From the NCBI GenBank assembly GCA_023701165.1, contig JAMPXL010000001.1:1-17071 (forward strand): DNA of 17,071 nucleotides, in the 5' to 3' direction. This DNA is from Geothrix sp. GTDB taxonomy: Bacteria > Acidobacteriota > Holophagae > Holophagales > Holophagaceae. A program made the translations under genes and the position numbers. Position 1 is the stretch's first letter; the number at the start of each line of letters is the position of its first letter. Positions 1 to 6,366 of the stretch are shown here, one piece after another. The notes under the pieces were generated by a model. It saw only the letters and a program-made list of their open reading frames with translations. It was not told the origin of the DNA and did not search any database.

Positions 1-63
1 CCCGTGTTCAATCGGACCGTGGGGCTGAAGGACAGCTGGAGCAAGATCGAAGCCAAGCAGTAG
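1..63 (+). CDS. C-terminal end of an upstream gene, probably complex I subunit G
   Basis: The first 20 codons of the window are open in frame 1 and end at TAG (61-63); the peptide reads PVFNRTVGLKDSWSKIEAKQ. Only this tail is visible, with no recognisable domain. Because nuoH-I-J-K-L-M-N follow in the canonical order, the expected upstream neighbour is nuoG, the iron-sulfur subunit of the NADH-dehydrogenase arm. That identity is inferred from position alone. The reading frame is well supported because the stop is followed by a real gap and then nuoH on the same strand. Confidence 0.5.
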   Translation, partial: PVFNRTVGLKDSWSKIEAKQ

Positions 64-270
64 GAGGATTCCGGCGCCTCGGACCTCGCCGCGACCCGGC
101 TTCGGGGCGTTCCCCCGGGCCCCGGCCGCATCGCCCGGTGGTCGGGGACCCAGTGACCCAGGTCGCATCGGCGCCTGAATGGTTCTTTCCCTCCATGTCG
201 GGAACGCCGCGGCTCTGATAGGCTCGATGGGTTGGGCCTCCCCGAGGGTGGCCCTGCCGGGAAGCCGCCC
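64..270 (+). other. approximately 200-bp gap inside the nuo gene run
   Basis: This non-coding gap separates the upstream (nuoG-like) stop from the nuoH start, whereas all later nuo junctions except nuoJ/nuoK are under 12 nt or overlap. It is C/G-rich with short inverted pieces (CCCGGCTTCGGGG near 96-108; GGGCC at 235-239 against GGCCC at 250-254) and an 8-bp direct repeat CGGCGCCT (72-79 and 169-176). I see no convincing -35/-10 pair, no terminator with a T tract and no small gene. It may hold a leader or secondary promoter for the membrane-arm genes, but nothing in the sequence proves it. Confidence 0.4.
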
Positions 271-1332
271 ATGGACAAGCTCGCGAGCCTGCTGCACACC
301 TCCCCCGCCGTCGCCTGGATGGCGGTGAAGATCCTGATCGTGTTCGGCGGCGTCATGTCGCTGGCCGCCGTCTGGACCTGGGTGGAGCGACGAGGTTCGG
401 CCATGATCCAGGACCGCATCGGGCCCAACCGGGCCGCCCTCTTCGGCCGCTGGCCGATCCTGGGCCTGGGCCAGATCCTGGCGGACGGCATCAAGTTCTT
501 CTTCAAGGAGGACCTGGTCCCCCACGACGCCAACAAGCGGCTCTTCTGGCTGGCGCCCTTCCTCGCCTTCGTGCCGGCCCTCATGGGTTTCGCCGTGATC
601 CCCTTCGGCCGGAGCTTCGTGAGCGGCGGCCACACCTACCACCTGGCCCTGCTCGATCCCGGCAACGGCATGGGCATGCTGTATCCCCTGGCCATCGGGG
701 GCATGGCGGTCTACGGCGTGCTGCTGGCGGCCTGGTCCAGCAACAACAAGTGGTCGATCCTCGGCGGCATGCGGGCTTCCGCGGCCATGGTGAGCTACGA
801 GATCGGCATGAGCCTGGCCGTGATCACCATCTTCATGACCACGGGCGGCTACGACCCCTCCGAGATCATCACGGCCCAGAGCCACCTTCCCTGGGCCTGG
901 AACATCGTCCGCCAGCCCCTCGGCTTCATCGTCTTCTTCACCTGCATGTTCGCCGAGACCAACCGCCTCCCCTTCGACTTCGCCGAAGGCGAGAGCGAGA
1001 TCGTGGCGGGCTTCAACACGGAATACGGAAGCATGAAGTTCAGCCTCCTGGCCCTGGCGGAGTACTCGCACCTGATGACGGCCTCGGCCCTCATCGCCAC
1101 GATGTACTTCGGCGGCTGGCAGGTGCCCTTCGTGCGGGAGCCCGGAGTGCTGCTGTCCGTGGCCGCCTTCCTCGGGAAGATGCTGTTCTTCGCCTGGGTC
1201 TTCGTGTGGATCCGCTGGACCCTGCCGCGCTTCCGCTACGACCAGTTGATGCACCTCGGTTGGAAGGTGATGCTGCCGATTTCCATGGCCAACCTGGTCT
1301 TCCACGCCTGGCGCATGAGCCAGGGACACTGA
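271..1332 (+). CDS. nuoH: NADH-quinone oxidoreductase subunit H
   Basis: NuoH is the membrane subunit that joins the peripheral and membrane arms of complex I and forms much of the quinone chamber. With the ATG at 271 it has 353 residues, normal for the family. Family hallmarks are visible: VERRGSAMIQDRIGPNR near residues 38-54, ADGIKFFFKED near 71-81, and the conserved acidic loop AETNRLPFDFAEGESEIVAG near 228-247, followed by FNTEYGSMKF. Several hydrophobic segments run through the protein. An in-frame TTG at 232 would add 13 Gly/Pro-rich residues. I prefer ATG 271 because the protein then starts just before the first membrane helix and a GGGAAG stretch lies 6 nt upstream. The ribosome site is only moderate, so the start is the least certain part. 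Confidence 0.96.
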   Translation: MDKLASLLHTSPAVAWMAVKILIVFGGVMSLAAVWTWVERRGSAMIQDRIGPNRAALFGRWPILGLGQILADGIKFFFKEDLVPHDANKRLFWLAPFLAFVPALMGFAVIPFGRSFVSGGHTYHLALLDPGNGMGMLYPLAIGGMAVYGVLLAAWSSNNKWSILGGMRASAAMVSYEIGMSLAVITIFMTTGGYDPSEIITAQSHLPWAWNIVRQPLGFIVFFTCMFAETNRLPFDFAEGESEIVAGFNTEYGSMKFSLLALAEYSHLMTASALIATMYFGGWQVPFVREPGVLLSVAAFLGKMLFFAWVFVWIRWTLPRFRYDQLMHLGWKVMLPISMANLVFHAWRMSQGH

Positions 1333-1342
1333 GGAGTTCGCG

Positions 1343-1906
1343 ATGGGTGTCCTGGTCAAGAAGGTCGAGCTGAGCTGGCTGGACCGCACCTATGTGTGGC
1401 CGGTGATGAAGGGCATGGGGATCACGTTCCAGCACTTCCTCAAGCAGCTCTTCACGCCCACGGCGAAGCGCTACACGATCCAGTATCCGGAGATGAAGAA
1501 GGAGATGCCCGCGGGCTACCGGGGCCTCCACGAGCTGAAGCGCTTCGAGGACGGGGCCATCAAGTGCGTGGCCTGCTTCATGTGCCAGGAGGCCTGCCCG
1601 GCCCGCTGCATCAGCATCGAAGCCGAGGAGTTCAGCGAGCTGAACCTCACCCAGGGCTTCGAGGAGAAGCGCCCGGCCAAGTTCAAGATCGACATGCTGC
1701 GGTGCATCTACTGCGGCATGTGCGAGGAGGCCTGCCCCAAGGACGCCATCTGGCTCCGCAAGGACTATGAAGTGGCCGCCTACGACCGCCTCTCCATGCA
1801 GTACGGCAAGTGGGACCTGATGAACACCTACACCGACGCCGACGGCAAGGACCGCATCACCCAGGATCCCACCCCCTCCGTGCCGCGCCGCACGATCGCG
1901 TTGTAA
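1343..1906 (+). CDS. nuoI: NADH-quinone oxidoreductase subunit I (two 4Fe-4S clusters)
   Basis: NuoI is the ferredoxin-like subunit that carries clusters N6a and N6b and passes electrons toward the terminal cluster next to the quinone site. The 187-residue product has both expected motifs: C75-x2-C78-x2-C81-x3-C85-P and C121-x2-C124-x2-C127-x3-C131-P. The N-terminal 70 residues contain the amphipathic region that docks on the membrane arm, and the C-terminus is hydrophilic. The start is clear: GAGGAG at 1331-1336 overlaps the nuoH stop and lies 6 nt before the ATG. The gene sits 10 nt after nuoH and 10 nt before nuoJ, so translation within the operon is tightly linked. Confidence 0.97.
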   Translation: MGVLVKKVELSWLDRTYVWPVMKGMGITFQHFLKQLFTPTAKRYTIQYPEMKKEMPAGYRGLHELKRFEDGAIKCVACFMCQEACPARCISIEAEEFSELNLTQGFEEKRPAKFKIDMLRCIYCGMCEEACPKDAIWLRKDYEVAAYDRLSMQYGKWDLMNTYTDADGKDRITQDPTPSVPRRTIAL

Positions 1907-1916
1907 GGGAGCGGCC

Positions 1917-2411
1917 ATGTTCATCACCTTTGCCCTCATCACCCTCCTGGGCGCCCTGGGGATGCTGCTGCAGAAGAACGTCGTCGTGGCGGGCCTCTGC
2001 ATGGTGGCCACCTTCTTCGGCGTGGCCGGTCTCTTCGTGCTGCTGGCCAATCCCGTGGCCGCGGCCCTCCAGATCATCGTCTACAGCGGCGCCATCATGG
2101 TGCTGGTGCTCTTCGTGATCATGATGCTGAACAGCCACCAGGAGGAGGAGGCCGCGGCCTCCCGTCCCGTGCAGCGCTGGCTGTCCCTGGCCTTGCTGGC
2201 GGCCCTCGCCTTCGGCGCCGTGAAGCTGGTGCTTTCCTCCGGTGGCCTGAAGGCCCTGGCGGAGAAGGGCGCCGCGATGCCCCAGGCCATGACCCTGCAG
2301 AAGGCGGGCACGGCCCTCTTCGCTGACCATCTGCTGGGCTTCGAGGTGGCGGGCCTGCTGCTGCTGGCGGCCATGATCGGCGCCGTGGCCCTGACTAAGA
2401 GGAACCTGTGA
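1917..2411 (+). CDS. nuoJ: NADH-quinone oxidoreductase subunit J
   Basis: NuoJ is a five-helix membrane subunit of complex I that contributes to the E-channel linking quinone chemistry to proton pumping. The 164-residue product shows the conserved third helix with AALQIIVYSGAIMVLVLFVI (about residues 49-68), followed by MMLNSHQEEE and two more hydrophobic segments. AAGGGAG (1905-1911) lies 5 nt before the ATG. The C-terminus is KRNL and the stop TGA (2409-2411) shares its last A with an ATG, forming a TGATG overlap. In the undisturbed arrangement that ATG would be nuoK's start. Here it opens a 34-codon mini-ORF because an insertion has duplicated the junction. Confidence 0.96.
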   Translation: MFITFALITLLGALGMLLQKNVVVAGLCMVATFFGVAGLFVLLANPVAAALQIIVYSGAIMVLVLFVIMMLNSHQEEEAAASRPVQRWLSLALLAALAFGAVKLVLSSGGLKALAEKGAAMPQAMTLQKAGTALFADHLLGFEVAGLLLLAAMIGAVALTKRNL

Positions 2412-2416
2412 TGAGC
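2399..2416 (+). repeat. 18-bp direct repeat, copy 1 (nuoJ end)
   Basis: The sequence GAGGAACCTGTGATGAGC spans the nuoJ stop codon and the overlapping ATG. An identical copy lies 104 bp downstream at nuoK's true start. The flanking bases differ on both sides, so 18 bp is the exact repeat length. Confidence 0.95.
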
Positions 2417-2515
2417 CAAATCCAGTTGCCTTCGCTTCGGGACTCGGAACGGGCCATCGATCTGACGAGCGTCTCGCGTATCGGCGAAGCCGATACCGAG
2501 AGGAGGAACCTGTGA
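2411..2515 (+). CDS. 34-residue mini-ORF created by the nuoJ/nuoK insertion
   Basis: An ATG overlapping the nuoJ stop (TGATG) opens a frame that crosses the whole insertion and ends at TGA 2513-2515, which itself overlaps the nuoK ATG at 2515. The peptide begins MSQIQLPSLRDSERAIDL and ends RRNL, so its last residues copy the NuoJ C-terminus. I recognise no domain. GAGGA lies 7 nt before the ATG, so ribosomes finishing nuoJ could re-initiate here and again at nuoK. It could be an accidental frame of a repeat element, but the open frame and the double stop/start overlap would keep nuoK translationally coupled. Whether a peptide is made is unknown. Confidence 0.35.
   Translation: MSQIQLPSLRDSERAIDLTSVSRIGEADTERRNL
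2417..2502. mobile_element. palindromic insertion between nuoJ and nuoK (element copy 1)
   Basis: These 86 bp of new sequence sit between the two copies of the 18-bp repeat. Their right half is an imperfect hairpin: TCTCG-CG-TATCGGC (2472-2485), loop GAA, GCCGATA-C-CGAGA (2489-2501). The same hairpin in opposite orientation, with a swapped G-C pair in the stem, occurs at 9564-9594. The likeness may continue about 25 bp past the stem on the left side (reverse complement ATC..ATGG.CCCG). There is no transposase. It resembles a REP-like or other miniature palindromic element; the family name is unknown to me. Confidence 0.65.
2501..2506 (+). promoter_or_regulatory. ribosome binding site of nuoK
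   Basis: AGGAGG lies 8 nt before the ATG at 2515 and directly follows the 3' arm of the palindrome; its first A is the last base of the hairpin. The palindrome may therefore affect access to this site. It supports ATG 2515 as the nuoK start over the adjacent GTG at 2512. Confidence 0.7.
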
Positions 2516-2520
2516 TGAGC
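2503..2520 (+). repeat. 18-bp direct repeat, copy 2 (nuoK start)
   Basis: This is the identical partner of the repeat at the end of nuoJ. It carries the start codon of nuoK. The pair brackets the 86-bp palindromic insertion like a long target duplication. Confidence 0.95.
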
Positions 2521-2844
2521 GGCATGGACGCGATCCTCCACGGCGGCCTCCAGGGGTACCTGGTGGTGGCCCTTCTCCTGTTCGCCCTGGGCCTGGCCAC
2601 GGTGCTGCTGCGCCGGACCCTCCTCCTCCAGTTCATGGGCGTGGAGCTGATGCTCAACGCCGCCAACGTGGCCCTGCTGGCCTTCGCCCGCTTCCGGGGC
2701 GGGGACGCCCAGGCCACGGTGTTCTACCTCTTCATCATCGCCGTGGCCGCCTGCGAGGCGGCCATCGGCCTGGCGCTGGTCATCGGCCTCTTCCGGCATC
2801 GGGACACCACCGACTCGGACCGGGCCGCGAGCCTGAAGCAGTGA
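2515..2844 (+). CDS. nuoK: NADH-quinone oxidoreductase subunit K
   Basis: NuoK is a small three-helix, MrpC-like subunit of the complex I proton path. The 109-residue product (start MSGMDAILHGG) has three hydrophobic segments and the two buried glutamates expected of the family: E44 in GVELMLNAANV and E81 in AACEAAIGLAL. Length is close to the usual 100-110. The neighbouring GTG at 2512 would add one residue, and a second ATG at 2524 is also possible; ATG 2515 has AGGAGG at good distance. The gene ends 7 nt before nuoL. It is displaced from nuoJ by a palindromic insertion that duplicated the nuoJ/nuoK boundary but left nuoK intact. Confidence 0.95.
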   Translation: MSGMDAILHGGLQGYLVVALLLFALGLATVLLRRTLLLQFMGVELMLNAANVALLAFARFRGGDAQATVFYLFIIAVAACEAAIGLALVIGLFRHRDTTDSDRAASLKQ

Positions 2845-2851
2845 GGATGCG

Positions 2852-4756
2852 ATGAACAAGTACTACTGGCTCATTCCGATCCTCCCCCTGCTGGGCGCGG
2901 CCTTCAACGGCCTGCTGGGCAAGCGCGCGGGCAAGGGCGCCGTCACCTTCGTGGGGCTGGGCGTGGTCCTGGGTTCCCTGCTGCTGGCGGCTTCGGCGTT
3001 CCTGGCCATGAAGGCCGCGCCGGACCACCGGCTCATCCTGAACTACGGCGAGTGGATGGCCACGGGCGCTCTCAGCGTGCCCTTCGGCCTGGTCATCGAC
3101 CCCCTCAGCGGCACCATGATGCTCGTCATCACGGGGATCGGCTTCCTCATCCACCTCTACTCCGTGGGCTACATGCACGCGGATGAAGGCTATGCGCGGT
3201 TCTTCAGCTACCTGAACCTCTTCGTCTTCTTCATGCTGACCCTGGTGCTGGGCTCGAGCCTGGCGTTGATGTTCGTGGGCTGGGAGGGCGTGGGGCTCTG
3301 CTCCTACCTGCTCATCGGCTACTACTTCGAAACGGACTTCGCGCCCCAGGCCGGCCTCAAGGCCTTCCTCTTCAACCGCGTGGGCGACCTGGGCGTGTCC
3401 ATCGGCATGCTGGTGCTCTTCGCGGCCTTCGGCACCCTGACGGTCGCCGACATCCTCACCCAGGCCGGGCACCTGGCCCCGGAAGTGGGCTTCGGCGTCC
3501 TCACCTTCGCCACGCTGATGCTCTTCGTGGGCGCCACGGGGAAGAGCGCCCAGCTGCCCCTCTACCTCTGGCTGCCGGACGCCATGGCGGGCCCCACGCC
3601 CGTCAGCGCCCTCATCCACGCGGCCACCATGGTGACCAGCGGCATCTACATGATCTGCCGCCTGGCGCCGGTGTTCACGCTGGCCCCCATCACCATGGAC
3701 GTGGTGGCCTGGGTGGGCGGGGCCACGGCCCTCTTCGCCGCCACCATCGGCCTCTTCCAGCGCGACATCAAGAAGGTGCTGGCCTACTCCACCGTCTCCC
3801 AGCTGGGCTACATGTTCCTGGGCCTGGGCGCGGCGGGCTTCGCCGCGGGCTTCTTCCACGTCTTCACCCACGCCTGGTTCAAGGCCCTCCTCTTCCTCGG
3901 CGCCGGCAGCGTGATCCACGCCATGCACCACGAGCAGGACCTCTTCAAGATGGGCGGCCTCAAGGCCAAGACGAAGGTCACCTTCATCACCATGGTGGCC
4001 GGCACCATCGCCATCATGGGCTTCCCCGGCACCTCGGGCTTCTTCAGCAAGGACGAGATCCTCTACCTGGCCTACCTGAAGTCCCCGGCCCTCTGGGTGG
4101 TCGGCGTCATCGCCGCCTGCTGCACCAGTTTCTACATGTGGCGCCTCATGGCCCTCACCTTCTGGGGCGAGCCCCGGGACCACCACGCCTACGACCACGC
4201 CCACGAAAGCCCCCTGACCATGACGCTGCCGCTCATGGTGCTGGCCCTGGGTTCCCTGCTCTGGGGCTTCTGGGGCGTTCCCGAGGCCTTCGGCGGGCAC
4301 TTCCAGATCGGCGAGTGGCTGAAGCCGGCCCTCACCTTCGGGCAGCTGCACGGCGCCCACGGCCACCACGAGGGTCCGGCGGTGCTGCTGGCGATCATCT
4401 CCACGACCCTGGGCCTGGCCTTCGGCTTCCTGGGCTGGTCGAAGTACAAGAACGGTCCCGCCTGGGAGCTGGCCTTTGCCGCGAAGTTCCCCTTCCTCCA
4501 CGGCCTGCTGCTGAACAAATACTACGTGGACGAGGGCGTGGAGCTCTACATCCTCCGCCCCATCCGCTGGTTCGGCAACGTCCTGTGGAAGCTCTTCGAC
4601 GTGATCATCATCGACGGCGTGGGCGTGAACCTGCCGGGCGCGCTGGCCCGGGTCTTCGGGGACTTCACCGCCCTCTTCCAGACGGGCCGGGTGCGCAACT
4701 ACGCGCTCAGCATGGCGCTGGGGGCCGCGGTCCTCCTCTATGTCTTCCTGAAGTAG
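2852..4756 (+). CDS. nuoL: NADH-quinone oxidoreductase subunit L
   Basis: NuoL is the most distal Mrp-antiporter-like proton-pumping subunit of complex I and carries the long lateral helix. The 634-residue length is typical. Key charged residues are in place: E145 in FVGWEGVGLCSYLL and K231 in GATGKSAQLPLYLWLPDAMA, followed by GPTPVSALIHAATMVTSG. A second antiporter core region, FQRDIKKVLAYSTVSQLGYM, lies near 304-323. The stretch HHAYDHAHESP and the later HGAHGHHEG form His-rich loops in the C-terminal third, before the final helices. GAGGA at 2843-2847 overlaps the nuoK stop and sits 4 nt before the ATG. Stop to nuoM start is 8 nt. Confidence 0.97.
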   Translation: MNKYYWLIPILPLLGAAFNGLLGKRAGKGAVTFVGLGVVLGSLLLAASAFLAMKAAPDHRLILNYGEWMATGALSVPFGLVIDPLSGTMMLVITGIGFLIHLYSVGYMHADEGYARFFSYLNLFVFFMLTLVLGSSLALMFVGWEGVGLCSYLLIGYYFETDFAPQAGLKAFLFNRVGDLGVSIGMLVLFAAFGTLTVADILTQAGHLAPEVGFGVLTFATLMLFVGATGKSAQLPLYLWLPDAMAGPTPVSALIHAATMVTSGIYMICRLAPVFTLAPITMDVVAWVGGATALFAATIGLFQRDIKKVLAYSTVSQLGYMFLGLGAAGFAAGFFHVFTHAWFKALLFLGAGSVIHAMHHEQDLFKMGGLKAKTKVTFITMVAGTIAIMGFPGTSGFFSKDEILYLAYLKSPALWVVGVIAACCTSFYMWRLMALTFWGEPRDHHAYDHAHESPLTMTLPLMVLALGSLLWGFWGVPEAFGGHFQIGEWLKPALTFGQLHGAHGHHEGPAVLLAIISTTLGLAFGFLGWSKYKNGPAWELAFAAKFPFLHGLLLNKYYVDEGVELYILRPIRWFGNVLWKLFDVIIIDGVGVNLPGALARVFGDFTALFQTGRVRNYALSMALGAAVLLYVFLK

Positions 4757-4764
4757 GTGGGGCG

Positions 4765-6366
4765 ATGACCTGGCTGAACCTCCATCCCCTCACCTTCCTG
4801 GTCTTCGCGCCGGCCCTGCTGGGCCTCCTGCTGATGGCCCTGCCGCACGCCCTTGGCAAGCTGGCCCGCATGCTCGGCTTCCTGGGCGCCCTCGCCATCT
4901 TCATCCTCAGCCTGTCCTGGCTGCTGGGGCGCACCCCGAACGCGGGCGGCCTGATCCTGGCGGAGCGGGCTTCCTGGTTCACCCTGGTGGGCCTGCCGGT
5001 GGACTACGCCCTGGCCGTGGACGGCCTGAACCTGTGGCTGGTGATCCTCACCACCTTCCTGGTGCCCCTCACCATGCTGGGCACCTGGAACAGCCTCAAG
5101 GACCGCATCGGCACCTTCGTGGCCATGTTCCTCCTGCTGGAGACGGGCATGCTGGGCGCCTTGGTGGCCCAGGACCTCTTCGTGTTCTACCTGTTCTGGG
5201 AGGCCATGCTCATCCCGATGTACTTCATGATCGGGGTCTGGGGCGGCGACGAGCGCCGCTACGCGGCCAACAAGTTCTTCCTCTACACCCTGAGCGGCTC
5301 GCTGCTCTGGCTGGTGGCGCTGCTCTACCTGGCCAACAAGGCCGGGGGCTTCAACCCGGCCCTCATGGCCCAGGCCGCCTCGGCGCTGCCCTTCGGCGTC
5401 CAGGGCTGGCTGTTCATCGCCTTCGCCGTGGCCTTCGCCATCAAGGTGCCGCTGTTCCCGCTGCATACCTGGCTGCCGGACGCCCACGTGCAGGCGCCCA
5501 CGGCGGGTTCCGTCATCCTGGCAGGCGTGCTGCTGAAGCTGGGCGGGTACGGCTTCATCCGCTTCGCCATCCCCATGTTCCCCCAGGCGGCCATGCACTA
5601 TGCCCAGCCCATCGCGCTGCTGAGCGTCATCGCCATCGTCTACGGGGCCCTGGTGGCCATGGTCCAGCGCGACATCAAGAAGCTGGTGGCCTACTCCTCC
5701 GTGAGCCACATGGGCTTCGTGATGCTGGGCCTCGCCTCCATGACCGTCATCGGCACCCAGGGGGCCATGCTCCAGATGCTCAACCACGGCATCAGCACCG
5801 GCGCGCTCTTCCTGCTGGTGGGCATGCTCTACGACCGGGCCCACACGCGCATGATCGCCGACTTCGGCGGCGTGGCCGTGAAGATGCCCATCTTCACCGC
5901 GTTCTTCCTCATCGTGACGCTGAGCTCCATCGGCCTGCCCCTCACCAACGGATTCGTGGGTGAGTTCTGGATCCTGAACGGCACCTTTGTCTCCGGTTTC
6001 GGCTGGGGCCGCCTCTACGCCTGCCTGGCCACCTCCGGCGTGCTGCTGGGCGCGGTCTACATGCTGTGGATGTTCATGCGGGTCTTCTGGGGCCCCGAGA
6101 ACAAGGACGAGGACAGCGGCACCCACCACCTGCACACGGACCTGAACGCCCGGGAGATCGCGGTGATGCTGCCCCTGGTGGTGCTCATCGTGTGGATGGG
6201 CGTCCATCCGAAGACGTTCATCGCTGCCAGCGAAGCCCCTGTCACTGCGCTGCTCCAGGACATCAAGGCCCCGGCGCCCCGGACCTTCGTCCTGAAGCCC
6301 GCGGTCCATGAAGCTCCGGCGGCCCACGCTCCCGAAGCCCCCGCCGCCCATGAGGTGCACCGATGA
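4765..6366 (+). CDS. nuoM: NADH-quinone oxidoreductase subunit M
   Basis: NuoM is the second antiporter-like proton pump of complex I. From ATG 4765 it has 533 residues. E146 (YLFWEAMLIPMYFMIG) and K227 (FAIKVPLFPLHTWLPDAHV) are the expected buried pair, followed by QAPTAGSVILAGVLLKLGGYG and VQRDIKKLVAYSSVSHMGFV. GGTGGGG lies just before the ATG. The frame is open far upstream through nuoL, so the longer frame is not the gene. The C-terminus carries a hydrophilic tail rich in Ala, Pro, His and Glu (about the last 30 residues, KPAVHEAPAAHAPEAPAAHE then VHR) that most NuoM proteins lack. Its stop overlaps the nuoN start (ATGA). Confidence 0.97.
   Translation: MTWLNLHPLTFLVFAPALLGLLLMALPHALGKLARMLGFLGALAIFILSLSWLLGRTPNAGGLILAERASWFTLVGLPVDYALAVDGLNLWLVILTTFLVPLTMLGTWNSLKDRIGTFVAMFLLLETGMLGALVAQDLFVFYLFWEAMLIPMYFMIGVWGGDERRYAANKFFLYTLSGSLLWLVALLYLANKAGGFNPALMAQAASALPFGVQGWLFIAFAVAFAIKVPLFPLHTWLPDAHVQAPTAGSVILAGVLLKLGGYGFIRFAIPMFPQAAMHYAQPIALLSVIAIVYGALVAMVQRDIKKLVAYSSVSHMGFVMLGLASMTVIGTQGAMLQMLNHGISTGALFLLVGMLYDRAHTRMIADFGGVAVKMPIFTAFFLIVTLSSIGLPLTNGFVGEFWILNGTFVSGFGWGRLYACLATSGVLLGAVYMLWMFMRVFWGPENKDEDSGTHHLHTDLNAREIAVMLPLVVLIVWMGVHPKTFIAASEAPVTALLQDIKAPAPRTFVLKPAVHEAPAAHAPEAPAAHEVHR

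Noticed and set aside
72..176. 8-bp repeat CGGCGCCT at 72-79 and 169-176 as a fourth element with flanking duplication
   Set aside because: Eight GC-rich bases are expected by chance here, the copies do not overlap a gene end, and there is no long palindrome between them.
232..270. TTG start adding 13 residues to NuoH
   Set aside because: The added residues are Gly/Pro-rich with no family counterpart; ATG 271 gives a normal N-terminus.
2780..4501. Long open frame on the - strand opposite nuoL (also similar ones opposite nuoM, nuoN and the adaptor gene)
   Set aside because: The translation is low-complexity (Gly, Glu, His, Gln rich), matches no family, and lies wholly antisense to conserved complex I genes; such frames are expected in DNA of this GC content.
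4138..4764. Upstream extension of the nuoM frame
   Set aside because: It overlaps the NuoL coding region and reads as Arg/Pro/Gly-rich noise; NuoM family similarity starts at ATG 4765, which has its own ribosome site.
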